The notes under the pieces: generated by a model
Database searches by the model: none
Told to the model about the DNA's origin: nothing
The model's input: only the letters and a program-made list of their open reading frames with translations
NCBI GenBank assembly: GCA_046329195.1
Contig: JAXLVB010000001.1
Location: forward strand, 310,001-374,000
Direction: 5' to 3'
Length of the DNA: 64,000 nucleotides
Source of the DNA: JAXLVB01 sp046329195
GTDB lineage: Bacteria; Bacteroidota; Bacteroidia; Cytophagales; Spirosomataceae
Shown here: positions 16,814-25,328 of the stretch, piece after piece
Layout: each line of letters starts with the position of its first letter
How positions within the stretch are numbered: position 1 is the stretch's first letter
Program-made: the position numbers and the translations under genes

Positions 16814-17857
16814 ATGATAAAATTTCATCAAAAAGAAGTCTTATCAAACGTTTCGTCTTTTAAGATTTCAAACAATCATTTAGCATATTGTTCTGAAAAT
16901 ACTATTTACTTAGACAAAGTAAAAATTGTTGAAGGGACTATTAGCTACTTTTTTTATCAAAATAGACTGTATTTTCATCAAAATTCAAATACGTTTTTTT
17001 TGAATGAAGAGAATGATATTATCAAAATAGCTGATTTTAGCTTCAACTTTGATACACTATTTGAAAATACAATCATCATCAGCAGTGATTTAAAGGTTGA
17101 AAACCTTTTGACATTTGAAATATCATCTATTTATGAATTGGTAAATGTTTCAACTTTTAATATTGAAAAAAGACTACCTCATAGATACTCAGACATTTTA
17201 GGAGTCAGGTATGAGAATCAATATTTTAGTTCCAACATAAAAAGAACCACCCTGCGTTCCCTCTCCCTCCTGACAGGCGAATACGAGTGGGAGGTAGATT
17301 TGGCGGGTATTGGTAGTTATACTGACCACTATGGTGAGCATCAGGCTGGTAAAATAGAGCATATTTTTGGTGTTTGGAATCAACTCCTTTGGGTTTGGTT
17401 GGAGGGGTATCAGTGTGTGGGGATAGATGTACAAACTGGCCAAGTAAAGCAGCATTGGTTTCCGTTCAAAGGGCGTTTTCAAGCGGGGCATTTTTTCTTT
17501 AATTTTCCTCATTTTGATGCAAAAGGCACCATTCAATTTTTTGAACGGCAGTATTGGATAAGTATAGATTTAGCAAGCCAACAAACCAAAACGCTTTGGC
17601 AAGCAGCCCCTTTCGAGATAAATGCGTCAAACATACAAGAAGCTTATATTTATTTTATAGCTGTCCCCCCAGGTTCGGTGTTTAGCAATATTGTGGGCGT
17701 ATTTGACCAACTGGCTAACAAAATAGTGTGGTCAACCCAACTTGAGTTAGCACGATATATTACCCTTACGGCTGCCCCCCAAGTAGCAGGCAACAAACTG
17801 TATGTACTTGACAGCGATGGTACGCTGCATATTTTTGAGAGAGAACCAACAACCTAA
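16814..17857 (+). CDS. PQQ-like beta-propeller protein, putative immunity protein (paralogue of 34119-35177)
   Basis: The 347-aa protein has no signal peptide or membrane segment. It contains repeated propeller-blade strands (SLLTGEYEWEVDLAG, QCVGIDVQTGQVKQHWF, VFDQLANKIVWSTQLEL) and ends GNKLYVLDSDGTLHIFERE. The protein at 34119-35177 ends GNKLYILDTVGTLHIFERE and has similar length and blade pattern, so the two are paralogues. Each follows a toxin C-terminus by a few nt, which is the standard place for an immunity gene. This copy has outlived its toxin and may still protect the cell. The 5' half is AT-rich, unlike the flanking ubiE and rpsJ regions. Confidence 0.6.
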   Translation: MIKFHQKEVLSNVSSFKISNNHLAYCSENTIYLDKVKIVEGTISYFFYQNRLYFHQNSNTFFLNEENDIIKIADFSFNFDTLFENTIIISSDLKVENLLTFEISSIYELVNVSTFNIEKRLPHRYSDILGVRYENQYFSSNIKRTTLRSLSLLTGEYEWEVDLAGIGSYTDHYGEHQAGKIEHIFGVWNQLLWVWLEGYQCVGIDVQTGQVKQHWFPFKGRFQAGHFFFNFPHFDAKGTIQFFERQYWISIDLASQQTKTLWQAAPFEINASNIQEAYIYFIAVPPGSVFSNIVGVFDQLANKIVWSTQLELARYITLTAAPQVAGNKLYVLDSDGTLHIFEREPTT

Positions 17858-17926
17858 GGCCGTCCGATGATTTGAAGCTCAGGCTCGTGCAAGGTAGTTA
17901 GCTAACGAACATCCTTTCCAAAAGAC

Positions 17927-17957
17927 TTTGTTTTCTCAAACAAAACCACTACCTTTG
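17927..17957 (+). promoter_or_regulatory. Promoter of rpsJ (TTTG-19-TACCTTTG)
   Basis: TTTG at 17927-17930, a 19-bp spacer and TACCTTTG at 17950-17957 give a full match to the Bacteroidota consensus, about 73 nt before the rpsJ start. Confidence 0.75.
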
Positions 17958-18029
17958 CAGCCCCAAAGCTGGAGCGAATGGTACTTTCGGCGGCGGTTTT
18001 GTTCAAACTAATCATTGGTACCAACCATC

Positions 18030-18335
18030 ATGAATCAAAAAATTCGCATCAAACTCAAGTCATTTGACCACAACTTGGTGGACAAGTCGGCTGAGAAAAT
18101 CGTGAAGGCAGTAAAAGCTACAGGTGCTGTAGTGAGCGGTCCTATCCCACTGCCAACCAACAAAGAAATTTTTACGGTATTGCGTTCTCCGCACGTAAAC
18201 AAGAAAGCCCGTGAGCAGTTCCAAATGTGTACCTACAAGCGTTTGATTGACATCCACTCGTCGTCGGCCAAAACTGTAGATGCGCTTATGAAATTGGAAC
18301 TTCCGAGCGGAGTAGATGTGGAGATTAAGGTTTGA
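18030..18335 (+). CDS. rpsJ: 30S ribosomal protein S10
   Basis: The 101-aa product begins MNQKIRIKLKSFDHNLVDKS, has the conserved GPIPLPTNKEIFTVLRSPHVNKK loop (split here as GPIPLPTNKEIFTVL and RSPHVNKK) and ends PSGVDVEIKV, all standard for S10, which sits in the 30S head and doubles as the antitermination factor NusE. ATG at 18030 is chosen over an in-frame start at 18015 that would add five unconserved residues. It is unusual that no fusA, rplC or other S10/str operon gene flanks it; it has its own promoter and terminator, so it is monocistronic here. Confidence 0.96.
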   Translation: MNQKIRIKLKSFDHNLVDKSAEKIVKAVKATGAVVSGPIPLPTNKEIFTVLRSPHVNKKAREQFQMCTYKRLIDIHSSSAKTVDALMKLELPSGVDVEIKV

Positions 18336-18357
18336 TAGTGATTACCACTTACTCAAT

Positions 18358-18392
18358 AAACCCGTTTAACCTTGCGTTAGGCGGGTTTTTTT
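18358..18392 (+). terminator. Rho-independent terminator of rpsJ
   Basis: A stem AAACCCG (18358-18364) with CGGGTTT (18382-18388), extended imperfectly inward, is followed by a long T-run, 23 nt after the rpsJ stop. Confidence 0.85.
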
Positions 18393-18645
18393 ATTTTATT
18401 GCTAAATTCGTCACAGTTCTAAGGGATTTCGTCAGGACTAGGATACCACTCATCCAAAAATCATATTGAAAAATCGGGGAGGGTTCGCTAATATTGACCC
18501 GTCTTTGGCAGGCAAAGTCACTGAAAGTTTGGAAGTTAAGTCTGTTGAAAAACAAAATGCTTCGCAACATCCACGTTTTTGCAACAAGTTTCGTAACTTT
18601 TAGAACGGTTTGCCGCATCACCGATTATTTTACTCAAAACCTAAC

Positions 18646-19335
18646 ATGGCAGAACAAGAAAAAAGCCTCGGCAGGAAAATCCTCAGCCTATTCATTGTGG
18701 ACGACAGTGAGCACACCACCACTACTACCACCACCACCTCAGACCCTGCCACAGGTCAGAAAACCGTACAAGTACAGCAGACCGTAGCCGTACAAAATGC
18801 CTCGGGTACGGGGGTAGTTGACAAAAAATTTGTGGATCACTTTGTAGAAGTCATTGAGAAGTCCAACCTCAAAGGCCCCGACTATTTTGAGTACATGCAG
18901 GCGCTCAAGAGCATGGCAGGCTTGGGCCTGAGCGAAGACAAGTTGTTTCAGGCGGCTTGGGCCAGTTTTAAGGCCATGGGCGGCATTACCGACGTGTCGG
19001 TGCTAACCACCACCGCCAACCAGTACTTGCAAATGCTGTCTAACGACCGAGACGCCTTCTTGAAAGATGTAGAAAAAGCCATTGCCGACCGAGTAGGTGG
19101 CTTGCAAAACGAGCAAAAGCAGCTACAAATTGACAACGAAACGCTGGCCAAACAGATTCTGGACTTACAAAATAGAATCAACGCCAACAACGAGCGGCTT
19201 ACCAAGATTGGTGGCGAAATAGCCGAACAAAGTGCTAAAATTACGACCAACAAAAACAACTACGAAATCACCTACAATAGTTTTGTAGAACAAATCAAAA
19301 ACGACATCACCAAAATCGGGCAGTTTTTGAAATAA
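18646..19335 (+). CDS. Cytoplasmic helical protein with C-terminal coiled coil; first gene of the envelope cluster
   Basis: From ATG at 18646 the protein is 229 aa; an earlier in-frame start would add 12 residues that look random. It begins MAEQEKSLGRKILSLFIVDD and has a Thr-rich linker (about 25-35). An all-helical part follows (about 60-150, VDKKFVDHFVEVIEKSNLKG and YMQALKSMAGLGLSEDKLFQ) whose look recalls TerB-like folds. A long heptad-rich segment then covers about 155-225 (LQNEQKQLQIDNETLAKQ). There is no signal peptide. It is not a family I can name. The next gene also encodes a coiled-coil protein, so the two may assemble with each other. Confidence 0.5.
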   Translation: MAEQEKSLGRKILSLFIVDDSEHTTTTTTTTSDPATGQKTVQVQQTVAVQNASGTGVVDKKFVDHFVEVIEKSNLKGPDYFEYMQALKSMAGLGLSEDKLFQAAWASFKAMGGITDVSVLTTTANQYLQMLSNDRDAFLKDVEKAIADRVGGLQNEQKQLQIDNETLAKQILDLQNRINANNERLTKIGGEIAEQSAKITTNKNNYEITYNSFVEQIKNDITKIGQFLK

Positions 19336-19466
19336 GAAACAACCCTGAGTTCGTGTTGCTCATTTTTAAAGTCGTACCTTTTCAACTTATTATAGAAACT
19401 CCTTGCCCCAGAGGAGGTATCAAACCCTAACAAATCGCTGCTCCAGGGGGGAGAGCATTTAACACC

Positions 19467-20480
19467 ATGGCATCACCTGATTTTTCACAGATTGGCGGAA
19501 GCCAAGACAACCAAAACAAAGGCTCGTATTGGAGCAAGCCCGAAGGCATCGTCACCTTGCTTGTCATTGGCGCTGGCGGGGCTGTTGGTTTGTATTTTTG
19601 GAACAAAATCGCCGAATTCTTAATCAAAGTAACTGAAAACACCCTGTATCTGGGCGTATTGTTGGCGGCTTTGGCCTTGTTTGTCTTTTTGCTCACCAGC
19701 AAAGACATCCGTACAGCGGCTTTCTTTTTGTTCAAGACCCTCATGCGCAAAATCGCTGGGATTGTGGTTCAGCTGGACCCCATTGCCATCATGAAAATTT
19801 ACATAGACGACCTCAAGGGTAAGCGTGAAAAAATGCAAGGACAAATAGACACCTTGGCGGGGCAACTCACCAAGCTAAATAAAAAGATTAACGAGAACAA
19901 CGATAACATCAAGCAGAAGTTTGCCGAAGCCAACAAAGCGAACCAACTAGCCGACAAGCCAGGCATGAAAGAGGCGGCTCAGTTGGCTACCATTGAGGGG
20001 GCTGGTTTGCAAGAAATGAACGAAAAGCTCTTGCCGTTGCAACGCAACATGAAGACCATTTTGGAATTCATGGAAAAAGTAAACAAGAGTGCCGATTATA
20101 TCATCAAAGAAACCGAAATTAAAGTAAAGCTCAAAGAAGCTGAATACCAGATTGTTAAAGAAAGCTCTAACGCCCTTCGTACAGCCATTAGCATCTTCAA
20201 GGGTAACCCTGATAAGAAGTTTTACTTTGACGAGTCAATGGAATACATCCAAAACGACATGAGCATGAAGCTTGGCGAAATGAAGCGAGCCATGGACCTC
20301 TCGATGGACTTTATCAATGGCGTGGATATCCAAAATGGAGTCCTGTCTGACAAAGGCCAAGCGCTATTGGAAGCTTACAACCAAGGAGATTTTAAGTTTA
20401 TCCAATTGGATGCGCCTGTAGCTCAAACCAAGCAAATCAACCCTCCAAAAGACTCCAACTATAAGAGTTTGCTGGAGTAA
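19467..20480 (+). CDS. Membrane-anchored coiled-coil protein
   Basis: The 337-aa protein has two adjacent N-terminal transmembrane helices (about residues 28-46, VTLLVIGAGGAVGLYFW, and 53-75, LYLGVLLAALALFVFLL) and then a long cytoplasmic coiled coil (about 105-270, REKMQGQIDTLAGQL, LTKLNKKINENNDNI), ending in a Pro-rich tail. The layout recalls PspA- or TelA-like membrane-stress proteins, but no diagnostic motif is present. It is the second gene of the plus-strand cluster that runs to 27769; two short GC-rich hairpins lie in the 131-nt gap before it. Confidence 0.5.
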   Translation: MASPDFSQIGGSQDNQNKGSYWSKPEGIVTLLVIGAGGAVGLYFWNKIAEFLIKVTENTLYLGVLLAALALFVFLLTSKDIRTAAFFLFKTLMRKIAGIVVQLDPIAIMKIYIDDLKGKREKMQGQIDTLAGQLTKLNKKINENNDNIKQKFAEANKANQLADKPGMKEAAQLATIEGAGLQEMNEKLLPLQRNMKTILEFMEKVNKSADYIIKETEIKVKLKEAEYQIVKESSNALRTAISIFKGNPDKKFYFDESMEYIQNDMSMKLGEMKRAMDLSMDFINGVDIQNGVLSDKGQALLEAYNQGDFKFIQLDAPVAQTKQINPPKDSNYKSLLE

Positions 20481-20556
20481 GTTCTATTAATCAAGAGACC
20501 CTCTCTGTCTTTTTTGATACAACAAACATTGAAAAACTTCTAAGAAACAAAACCTC

Positions 20557-21597
20557 ATGCAACGACTCACAATTGCCGGAAGGCTACTCATTACAGCCCT
20601 GATTTTGGGCGGATTATATGCAGGTTATAAGTATTTAGGCGGCGAAAAATTACTTAAAAAATCGGCAGAAGAAGCCAAGATAGAAGCCACCACTACCACT
20701 GCTCCTTCAAGCGAATCGTCTTCGACGATGCCATCGAGCGAGTCTTCGGCACCCGCTGATAATGCCGCTTCTGACGTTGCCAGCGACCGCCCTTCGTTTA
20801 ACTACACCCCTGAGTCGCCGGTAGATGGCAAGCTCAAAGGCGTAGTTGAGTTAGGCGCCAGTGGATTCAACTCGTTTATCGTTCGGATTGACAAGCAAAA
20901 ACGCTGGAAACTCGAAAAAGCCGAGTTTGGTAACAGCTTAGTTCTTGAAAACATGGCCTCAGACGAAGACGTGCGAGGTGGTCTCAAGAAATACATCGGC
21001 AATATGCTTGATTTTGGCGTAGGTGGCCGTGACATTCACTTTGTAGTGAGTTCGGGCGCACTCAAAGCCCCCGAAACTCAGAAGATTCTGAAAGGATTGA
21101 AAAGCCTCAACTATGTAGTAAACACCGTAACTCCTGAGCAAGAAGGCAAGTTTGGTCTGAAATCAGTCATGCCCGATGGCTTCAAAACCACTGCTTTTGT
21201 GGTGGATATTGGCTCGGGAAACACCAAGATTTCGTGGGTGGACAATGGCAAAATGTCTTCAGTAGAAACCTACGGCTCTAAGTATTTCCAAAACAGTGTG
21301 GATGATGCCACCGTAGCCAGCGAGGTTTCGGCCAAGTCCAAGCAAATACCGTCGGCCAATCGCAAAACCTGTTTTATCATTGGTGGAGTGCCTTTTGAGT
21401 TGGCCAAAGCCGTTCGCAACGGCAAAGAGCGCTATACGGTGTTGGATGCTCCAAGCGCCTATAAGTTAGACAACGCTAAGTCGAAAGCAGGTCTCAATAT
21501 CTACAAAGCCGTTCGGGAAGCTACGGGATGTGAGCAATTTGTCTTTGACTGGGACGCCAACTTTACGATTGGTGTGTTGCTTGATTTACCACAATAA
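20557..21597 (+). CDS. Membrane-anchored ASKHA-fold protein, Ppx/GppA- or actin-like
   Basis: The 346-aa protein has one N-terminal membrane segment (about 5-26) and a Ser/Ala/Thr-rich linker to about residue 92. A domain follows with two glycine-rich phosphate loops: VVELGASGFNSF (96-107) and FVVDIGSGNTKIS (214-226). These match the phosphate-1 and phosphate-2 motifs of exopolyphosphatase/GppA and actin-like ATPases, and VVSSGALK sits where Ppx/GppA have their SALR-type loop. If the anchor has a cytoplasmic N-terminus the domain faces the periplasm, which has no ATP, so its ligand is unclear. Its first ~18 residues (RLTIAGRLLITALILGG) are nearly the same as those of the binding protein at 22245, suggesting that both anchors pair in one complex. 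Confidence 0.6.
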   Translation: MQRLTIAGRLLITALILGGLYAGYKYLGGEKLLKKSAEEAKIEATTTTAPSSESSSTMPSSESSAPADNAASDVASDRPSFNYTPESPVDGKLKGVVELGASGFNSFIVRIDKQKRWKLEKAEFGNSLVLENMASDEDVRGGLKKYIGNMLDFGVGGRDIHFVVSSGALKAPETQKILKGLKSLNYVVNTVTPEQEGKFGLKSVMPDGFKTTAFVVDIGSGNTKISWVDNGKMSSVETYGSKYFQNSVDDATVASEVSAKSKQIPSANRKTCFIIGGVPFELAKAVRNGKERYTVLDAPSAYKLDNAKSKAGLNIYKAVREATGCEQFVFDWDANFTIGVLLDLPQ

Positions 21598-21703
21598 CAA
21601 ATTTAACAATCAGTAAATCAACCAATTGTCTCATTATCTATGAAATAATTGGAGCTAAAATTTACGATTGAAATAGCTCTTTACCACCTATCAATGTCAG
21701 ACA

Positions 21704-21973
21704 ATGCCAGTCATTTCAATGTTCTATGGAATCATTATTTCCATGTACTACCTGGATAATAAACAACACTTTGTCCCTCATATCCACGTTCGATATGGCG
21801 AAGAAGAAGCTGTTTTTTCAATACCAGAAGGCGAAATGATTGAAGGGGTTTTGAGTAAAAAAAAGCAGAAACTGGTTGAAGCTTGGATTGAAATTCATCA
21901 AGAAGATTTGATGGCAAATTGGCAATTAGCCATTGTTGGTGAAAAAGTTTTTCCGATTGACCCATTAAAATAA
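21704..21973 (+). CDS. DUF4160 family protein
   Basis: The 89-aa protein carries the DUF4160 pattern: MPVISMFYGIIISMYY, then HFVPHIHVRYGEEEAVFS, with the conserved PHIHV segment, and a helical C-terminus. DUF4160 genes are commonly paired with DUF2442 genes, as here (1 nt between stop and start), in small modules thought to be toxin-antitoxin-like. The function is not established. The pair is more AT-rich than its neighbours and interrupts the envelope cluster, which suggests later insertion. Confidence 0.8.
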   Translation: MPVISMFYGIIISMYYLDNKQHFVPHIHVRYGEEEAVFSIPEGEMIEGVLSKKKQKLVEAWIEIHQEDLMANWQLAIVGEKVFPIDPLK

Positions 21974-21974
21974 A

Positions 21975-22211
21975 ATGAATCCACGAGTTAAAGAAGTGAA
22001 CGTATCTAACAATTATTTGCTTCTACTAACCTTTGAAAATGGCGAACAGAAAAAGTTCGATGTAAAACCCTATTTAGAAATTGGCGTTTACAAAGAACTC
22101 AAAGACCTCAGCTTGTTTAACTCCGCCAAGCCATTTCTAGGTACTGTTAGTTGGAAGAATGGTCAGGATTTTTGTCCAGATACACTCTACTTAGAAAGTA
22201 CCCCTGTATAA
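21975..22211 (+). CDS. DUF2442 family protein
   Basis: The 78-aa protein reads NPRVKEVNVSNNYLLLLTFE, then NGEQKKFDVKPYLEIGVYKE, and SWKNGQDFCPDTLYLES, the usual DUF2442 sequence (the W-NG-D-F--D-LY-- motif). It forms a two-gene module with the DUF4160 gene directly before it and probably works with it as its partner. Confidence 0.8.
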   Translation: MNPRVKEVNVSNNYLLLLTFENGEQKKFDVKPYLEIGVYKELKDLSLFNSAKPFLGTVSWKNGQDFCPDTLYLESTPV

Positions 22212-22244
22212 AAGATTGAAGTGTCTTTTTAACATTTTTACAAC

Positions 22245-24029
22245 ATGAAACGCCTTACCTTAGCCGGAAGATTAATTGTAACTGCTCTGTTTGTAGGAGC
22301 TATTTGGGGAGCCAAATGGCTGATTGTGGACAGCGGATACGTTCTCAAACGAGAAACCCAAGCCTCACAAGAAATCAACAAGATTGACCTGCCCGACGCT
22401 CCCAAAAATGCTCAAACGAGTGTGCAGTCGGCAGAAATGCCCAGTGACAAAGTGGTGAGTACCAATGCCCCAGAAATCCGCTGGCTACTTTGGGCTTGGA
22501 ACGCTCAGATGGGCTTGATGTTTGCCAACGGTGGCCCCAAGACTACCGAAAAGTCCTTGATGGCAAAAAATGGCGTCAATCTGAGCCTACTTCGTCAAGA
22601 TGACGTGCCACAAATGCAAGCGGCGCTCATCAAGCTCGCCAGCGAGTACAAGAACAATCCGAATACTACGGAAGGTGCTCATTTTGTGACCATTATGGGC
22701 GACGGCGCCCCAGCTTTCTTGGCAGGTGTTCAGCCGGAGTTAGAAAAATTAGGCCCCGAGTACCGAGCACAGATTGTTTATACCTGTGGCAAGTCGCTGG
22801 GCGAAGACAAGTTGATGGGCCTACCCGCTTGGCGTGACAATCCTCAATCGGCCAAAGGGGCGCTATGTGCCGCCGTACTGCGTGATGGCGACTGGAACAT
22901 TGTGGTGAAATGGTGTGGTGACAACGGCATTAAGGTAAACCCTGACGAAACCACGTACGACCCCGATGCCATGAATTTTGTGGCGGCTGATAGCTACGTT
23001 GATGCCTCCCAAAAGTACATCAGTGGCTATGCCGAAGAGCGCAAAGTAGTGATTGGCGGAAAGCCAACGGGCGAAACCCGCAAAGTAGCCGTCAACTCCG
23101 TAGCGACCTGGACACCCGGCGACGTGATGATTGCCGAACAAAAAGGCGGTCTTGTCTCTATCGTTTCGACCAAAGAATACCGTAGCCAAATGCCCTGCGT
23201 GGTGATTGGTATCAAAAAATGGATGGAAGACCACCGCAGAGACGTCGAAAACTTGATAGATGCCATTGCCAAGGGCGGCGATCAAGTAAAATCATACTCA
23301 ACTGCCCTCAAAAAAGCAGGAGACATCTCGGCCAAGGTCTATAATGAAGAGTCTGGCGACTATTGGGTAAAATACTATAACGGTGTAAGCGAAGCCGACA
23401 AACAAGGCAACGTAGTTGAGCTTGGGGGCTCTCGGGTACATAACTTGGGCGATAACCTTGAGCTATTTGGCTTGAGCAAAGGGAGCACCAATGTGTTCAA
23501 GATTGTTTATACATTGTTTGGAGACGTAGCTAAAAAACTATATCCCAAGCTGATGCCTACTTACCCAAGCGCCGATGAAGTATTGGATTTGAGTTATCTC
23601 CAAAACGTAGCAGCTCGAACCACCAACATTTCGGCAGCTGACGAGGTGAAGTTTAATGCCGACGATAACATCCGTCAAAAAGTAGCTGAAAAGTCGTGGA
23701 GCATTGAGTTTGAGTCAGGCAAAAACACCCTTACGCCCCAAGCCGAACAAGCACTGAATCAGCTGTTTAATGACTTAATTGTGGCCTCCAACCTCAAAGT
23801 CGAAATACACGGGCATACCGACAATAGCGGCGATGCGAATGCCAATATGGCCTTGTCAGAAAAGCGGGCTTTTGCTGTAAAAGAATGGTTAGAGAAAAAG
23901 TCACCTAATAACTTCCCCGAGGGTCGCTTGGCGGTGATTGCACACGGGCAAAGTATGCCATTGGTACCTAACGACTCGCCAGCCAACAAAGCTAAAAACC
24001 GTCGAGTTACCATTGTAATGGGTAAATAA
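22245..24029 (+). CDS. ABC-type periplasmic substrate-binding domain fused to OmpA peptidoglycan-binding domain
   Basis: The 594-aa protein begins with a membrane anchor (about 3-25, RLTLAGRLIVTALFVGAIWG) and not a lipobox. A large domain (about 55-450) has the look of phosphate/taurine/nitrate-type solute-binding proteins: IRWLLWAWNAQMGLMFANGG, MGLPAWRDNPQSAKG, VVIGIKKWMEDHR. The last ~115 residues are an OmpA domain with FESGKNTLTPQA, HGHTDNSGDANANMALS EKRA and a final NRRV, the residues that hold diaminopimelate in peptidoglycan. It would therefore bridge inner membrane and cell wall while feeding, or sensing ligand for, the permease encoded 4 nt downstream. The substrate is unknown. Confidence 0.7.
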   Translation: MKRLTLAGRLIVTALFVGAIWGAKWLIVDSGYVLKRETQASQEINKIDLPDAPKNAQTSVQSAEMPSDKVVSTNAPEIRWLLWAWNAQMGLMFANGGPKTTEKSLMAKNGVNLSLLRQDDVPQMQAALIKLASEYKNNPNTTEGAHFVTIMGDGAPAFLAGVQPELEKLGPEYRAQIVYTCGKSLGEDKLMGLPAWRDNPQSAKGALCAAVLRDGDWNIVVKWCGDNGIKVNPDETTYDPDAMNFVAADSYVDASQKYISGYAEERKVVIGGKPTGETRKVAVNSVATWTPGDVMIAEQKGGLVSIVSTKEYRSQMPCVVIGIKKWMEDHRRDVENLIDAIAKGGDQVKSYSTALKKAGDISAKVYNEESGDYWVKYYNGVSEADKQGNVVELGGSRVHNLGDNLELFGLSKGSTNVFKIVYTLFGDVAKKLYPKLMPTYPSADEVLDLSYLQNVAARTTNISAADEVKFNADDNIRQKVAEKSWSIEFESGKNTLTPQAEQALNQLFNDLIVASNLKVEIHGHTDNSGDANANMALSEKRAFAVKEWLEKKSPNNFPEGRLAVIAHGQSMPLVPNDSPANKAKNRRVTIVMGK

Positions 24030-24033
24030 CACC

Positions 24034-24822
24034 ATGCAGCACCTCCTTGACCTTTTTCGACCCAACAAAACCATTGATTCTCGAACTTGGGGATTGATGA
24101 TAGGCGTTCAGATTATCTTGGCTATCGGTCTGTGGTTTGGACTATCGTCTGAGCTACTGCCTACGCCACTCGAAATCCTACGTGCGTTGAAGCGATTAGC
24201 CACCGAAGACATCCTTATCCAAGAACTGTTCACTAGTATGTGGCTTAGCGTTCAGTCAATGCTGATTGCCATCGTTATTTCGTTGGGCATTGCGTATGCC
24301 ACAGTGATGCCGTTTTTTAGACCCTTTGCCTTTTTGGTTAGTAAATTCCGATTCCTGACCTTGGTGGGGTTGTCGTTTGTGTTTACCCTGCTCACACATA
24401 GCGGCCACCAACTCAAAGTGTCACTCATGGTCTTTGGTATTACCGTTTTTTTCGTAACCAATATGGTGGCCGAAATCCAAACCATTAGCCGCAACGAATA
24501 CAACCACGCTCGTACCTTACGGATGCCCGAATGGCAGGTAGTTTGGGAGGTAATCGTATTGGGGCGGCTTCATCAAGTGTTTGAAATCATTCGCCAGAAC
24601 TTTGCTATTGCTTGGATGATGCTCACCATGGTCGAAGGCATTTCTCGGGCCGAAGGAGGCGTAGGCACTATGCTCCTCAATCAAAACAAGCATTTTCACT
24701 TAGATGCCGTTTTTGCCATTCAAATCGTGATTTTGTTGGTAGGTATCTTGATGGATTATTTGATTGGTGTCGCCAAAAATATGTTCTGTCCTTACGCATC
24801 GCTTACCCTCGAACGCAAATGA
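24034..24822 (+). CDS. ABC transporter inner-membrane permease (SsuC/TauC/NrtB type)
   Basis: The 262-aa protein has about five to six transmembrane helices and the coupling segment of BPD-type permeases, NEYNHARTLRMPEWQVVWEV (about 155-175), in place of the usual EAA--G---------LP loop. It should form the channel for the ATPase encoded at 25329 and the OmpA-linked binding protein at 22245. The stop overlaps the next start (ATGA at 24819-24822). Confidence 0.75.
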   Translation: MQHLLDLFRPNKTIDSRTWGLMIGVQIILAIGLWFGLSSELLPTPLEILRALKRLATEDILIQELFTSMWLSVQSMLIAIVISLGIAYATVMPFFRPFAFLVSKFRFLTLVGLSFVFTLLTHSGHQLKVSLMVFGITVFFVTNMVAEIQTISRNEYNHARTLRMPEWQVVWEVIVLGRLHQVFEIIRQNFAIAWMMLTMVEGISRAEGGVGTMLLNQNKHFHLDAVFAIQIVILLVGILMDYLIGVAKNMFCPYASLTLERK

Positions 24823-25319
24823 CTTTACGAGATATTTTTCAGTCCATTGCCGAAAACCCCACGTGGATTGTCGTTTATTTCCTGCTCTTGCCCGTAGCTG
24901 CTTACCTGATTGGTGAAGTAGCTACCGGCAGTCGGGATGTCAAGTTTTGGGGTTATGTATATGCCGTACTGTCGTATTTGGTGTGCATTCCGGGCATTTT
25001 TGCCGTTACGCTCAACGTCTATCTGTTTTTGTTTGAACGCCAAAGCGTTTGGGACATGAATTTGGTCACCCAAGCATTACCCATTCTTTCGATGATTATT
25101 ACGCTGATGCTCATCAAACGCAAGATTCCATTTGAACTCATCCCTGGGTTCGGCAAACTGTCGGGGTTTCTTACCTTGATTGCAGCTACGATGGGCATCA
25201 TGTGGTTTATTGACCGCACCCACATTTATGCCGTTACGTTTATTCCGTTCCAATACATTGCCATTGGGTTTTTATTGTTACTACTCATCATTCGATTTGC
25301 TTGGAGTAAAATTTTTTAA
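24819..25319 (+). CDS. Small integral membrane protein of the ABC cluster
   Basis: From the ATG that overlaps the permease stop the protein is 166 aa, with about five hydrophobic helices (VVYFLLLPVAAYLIGEVA, VLSYLVCIPGIFAVTLNVYL, LPILSMIITLMLI, FLTLIAATMGIMW, YIAIGFLLLLLIIRFAW). It is no recognised family. The strict 4-nt overlap and place between permease and ATPase suggest it is a subunit of the same transporter. Confidence 0.65.
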   Translation: MTLRDIFQSIAENPTWIVVYFLLLPVAAYLIGEVATGSRDVKFWGYVYAVLSYLVCIPGIFAVTLNVYLFLFERQSVWDMNLVTQALPILSMIITLMLIKRKIPFELIPGFGKLSGFLTLIAATMGIMWFIDRTHIYAVTFIPFQYIAIGFLLLLLIIRFAWSKIF

Positions 25320-25328
25320 CCAACAGCC

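Noticed and set aside
16617..16847. Minus-strand frame of 76 codons across the toxin relic
   Set aside because: The opposite strand matches a known protein end, so this is its shadow.
24612..24818. N-terminal extension of the small membrane protein into the permease gene
   Set aside because: The extension is Arg/His-rich shadow sequence of the permease frame; the ATG overlapping the permease stop gives a clean membrane protein.
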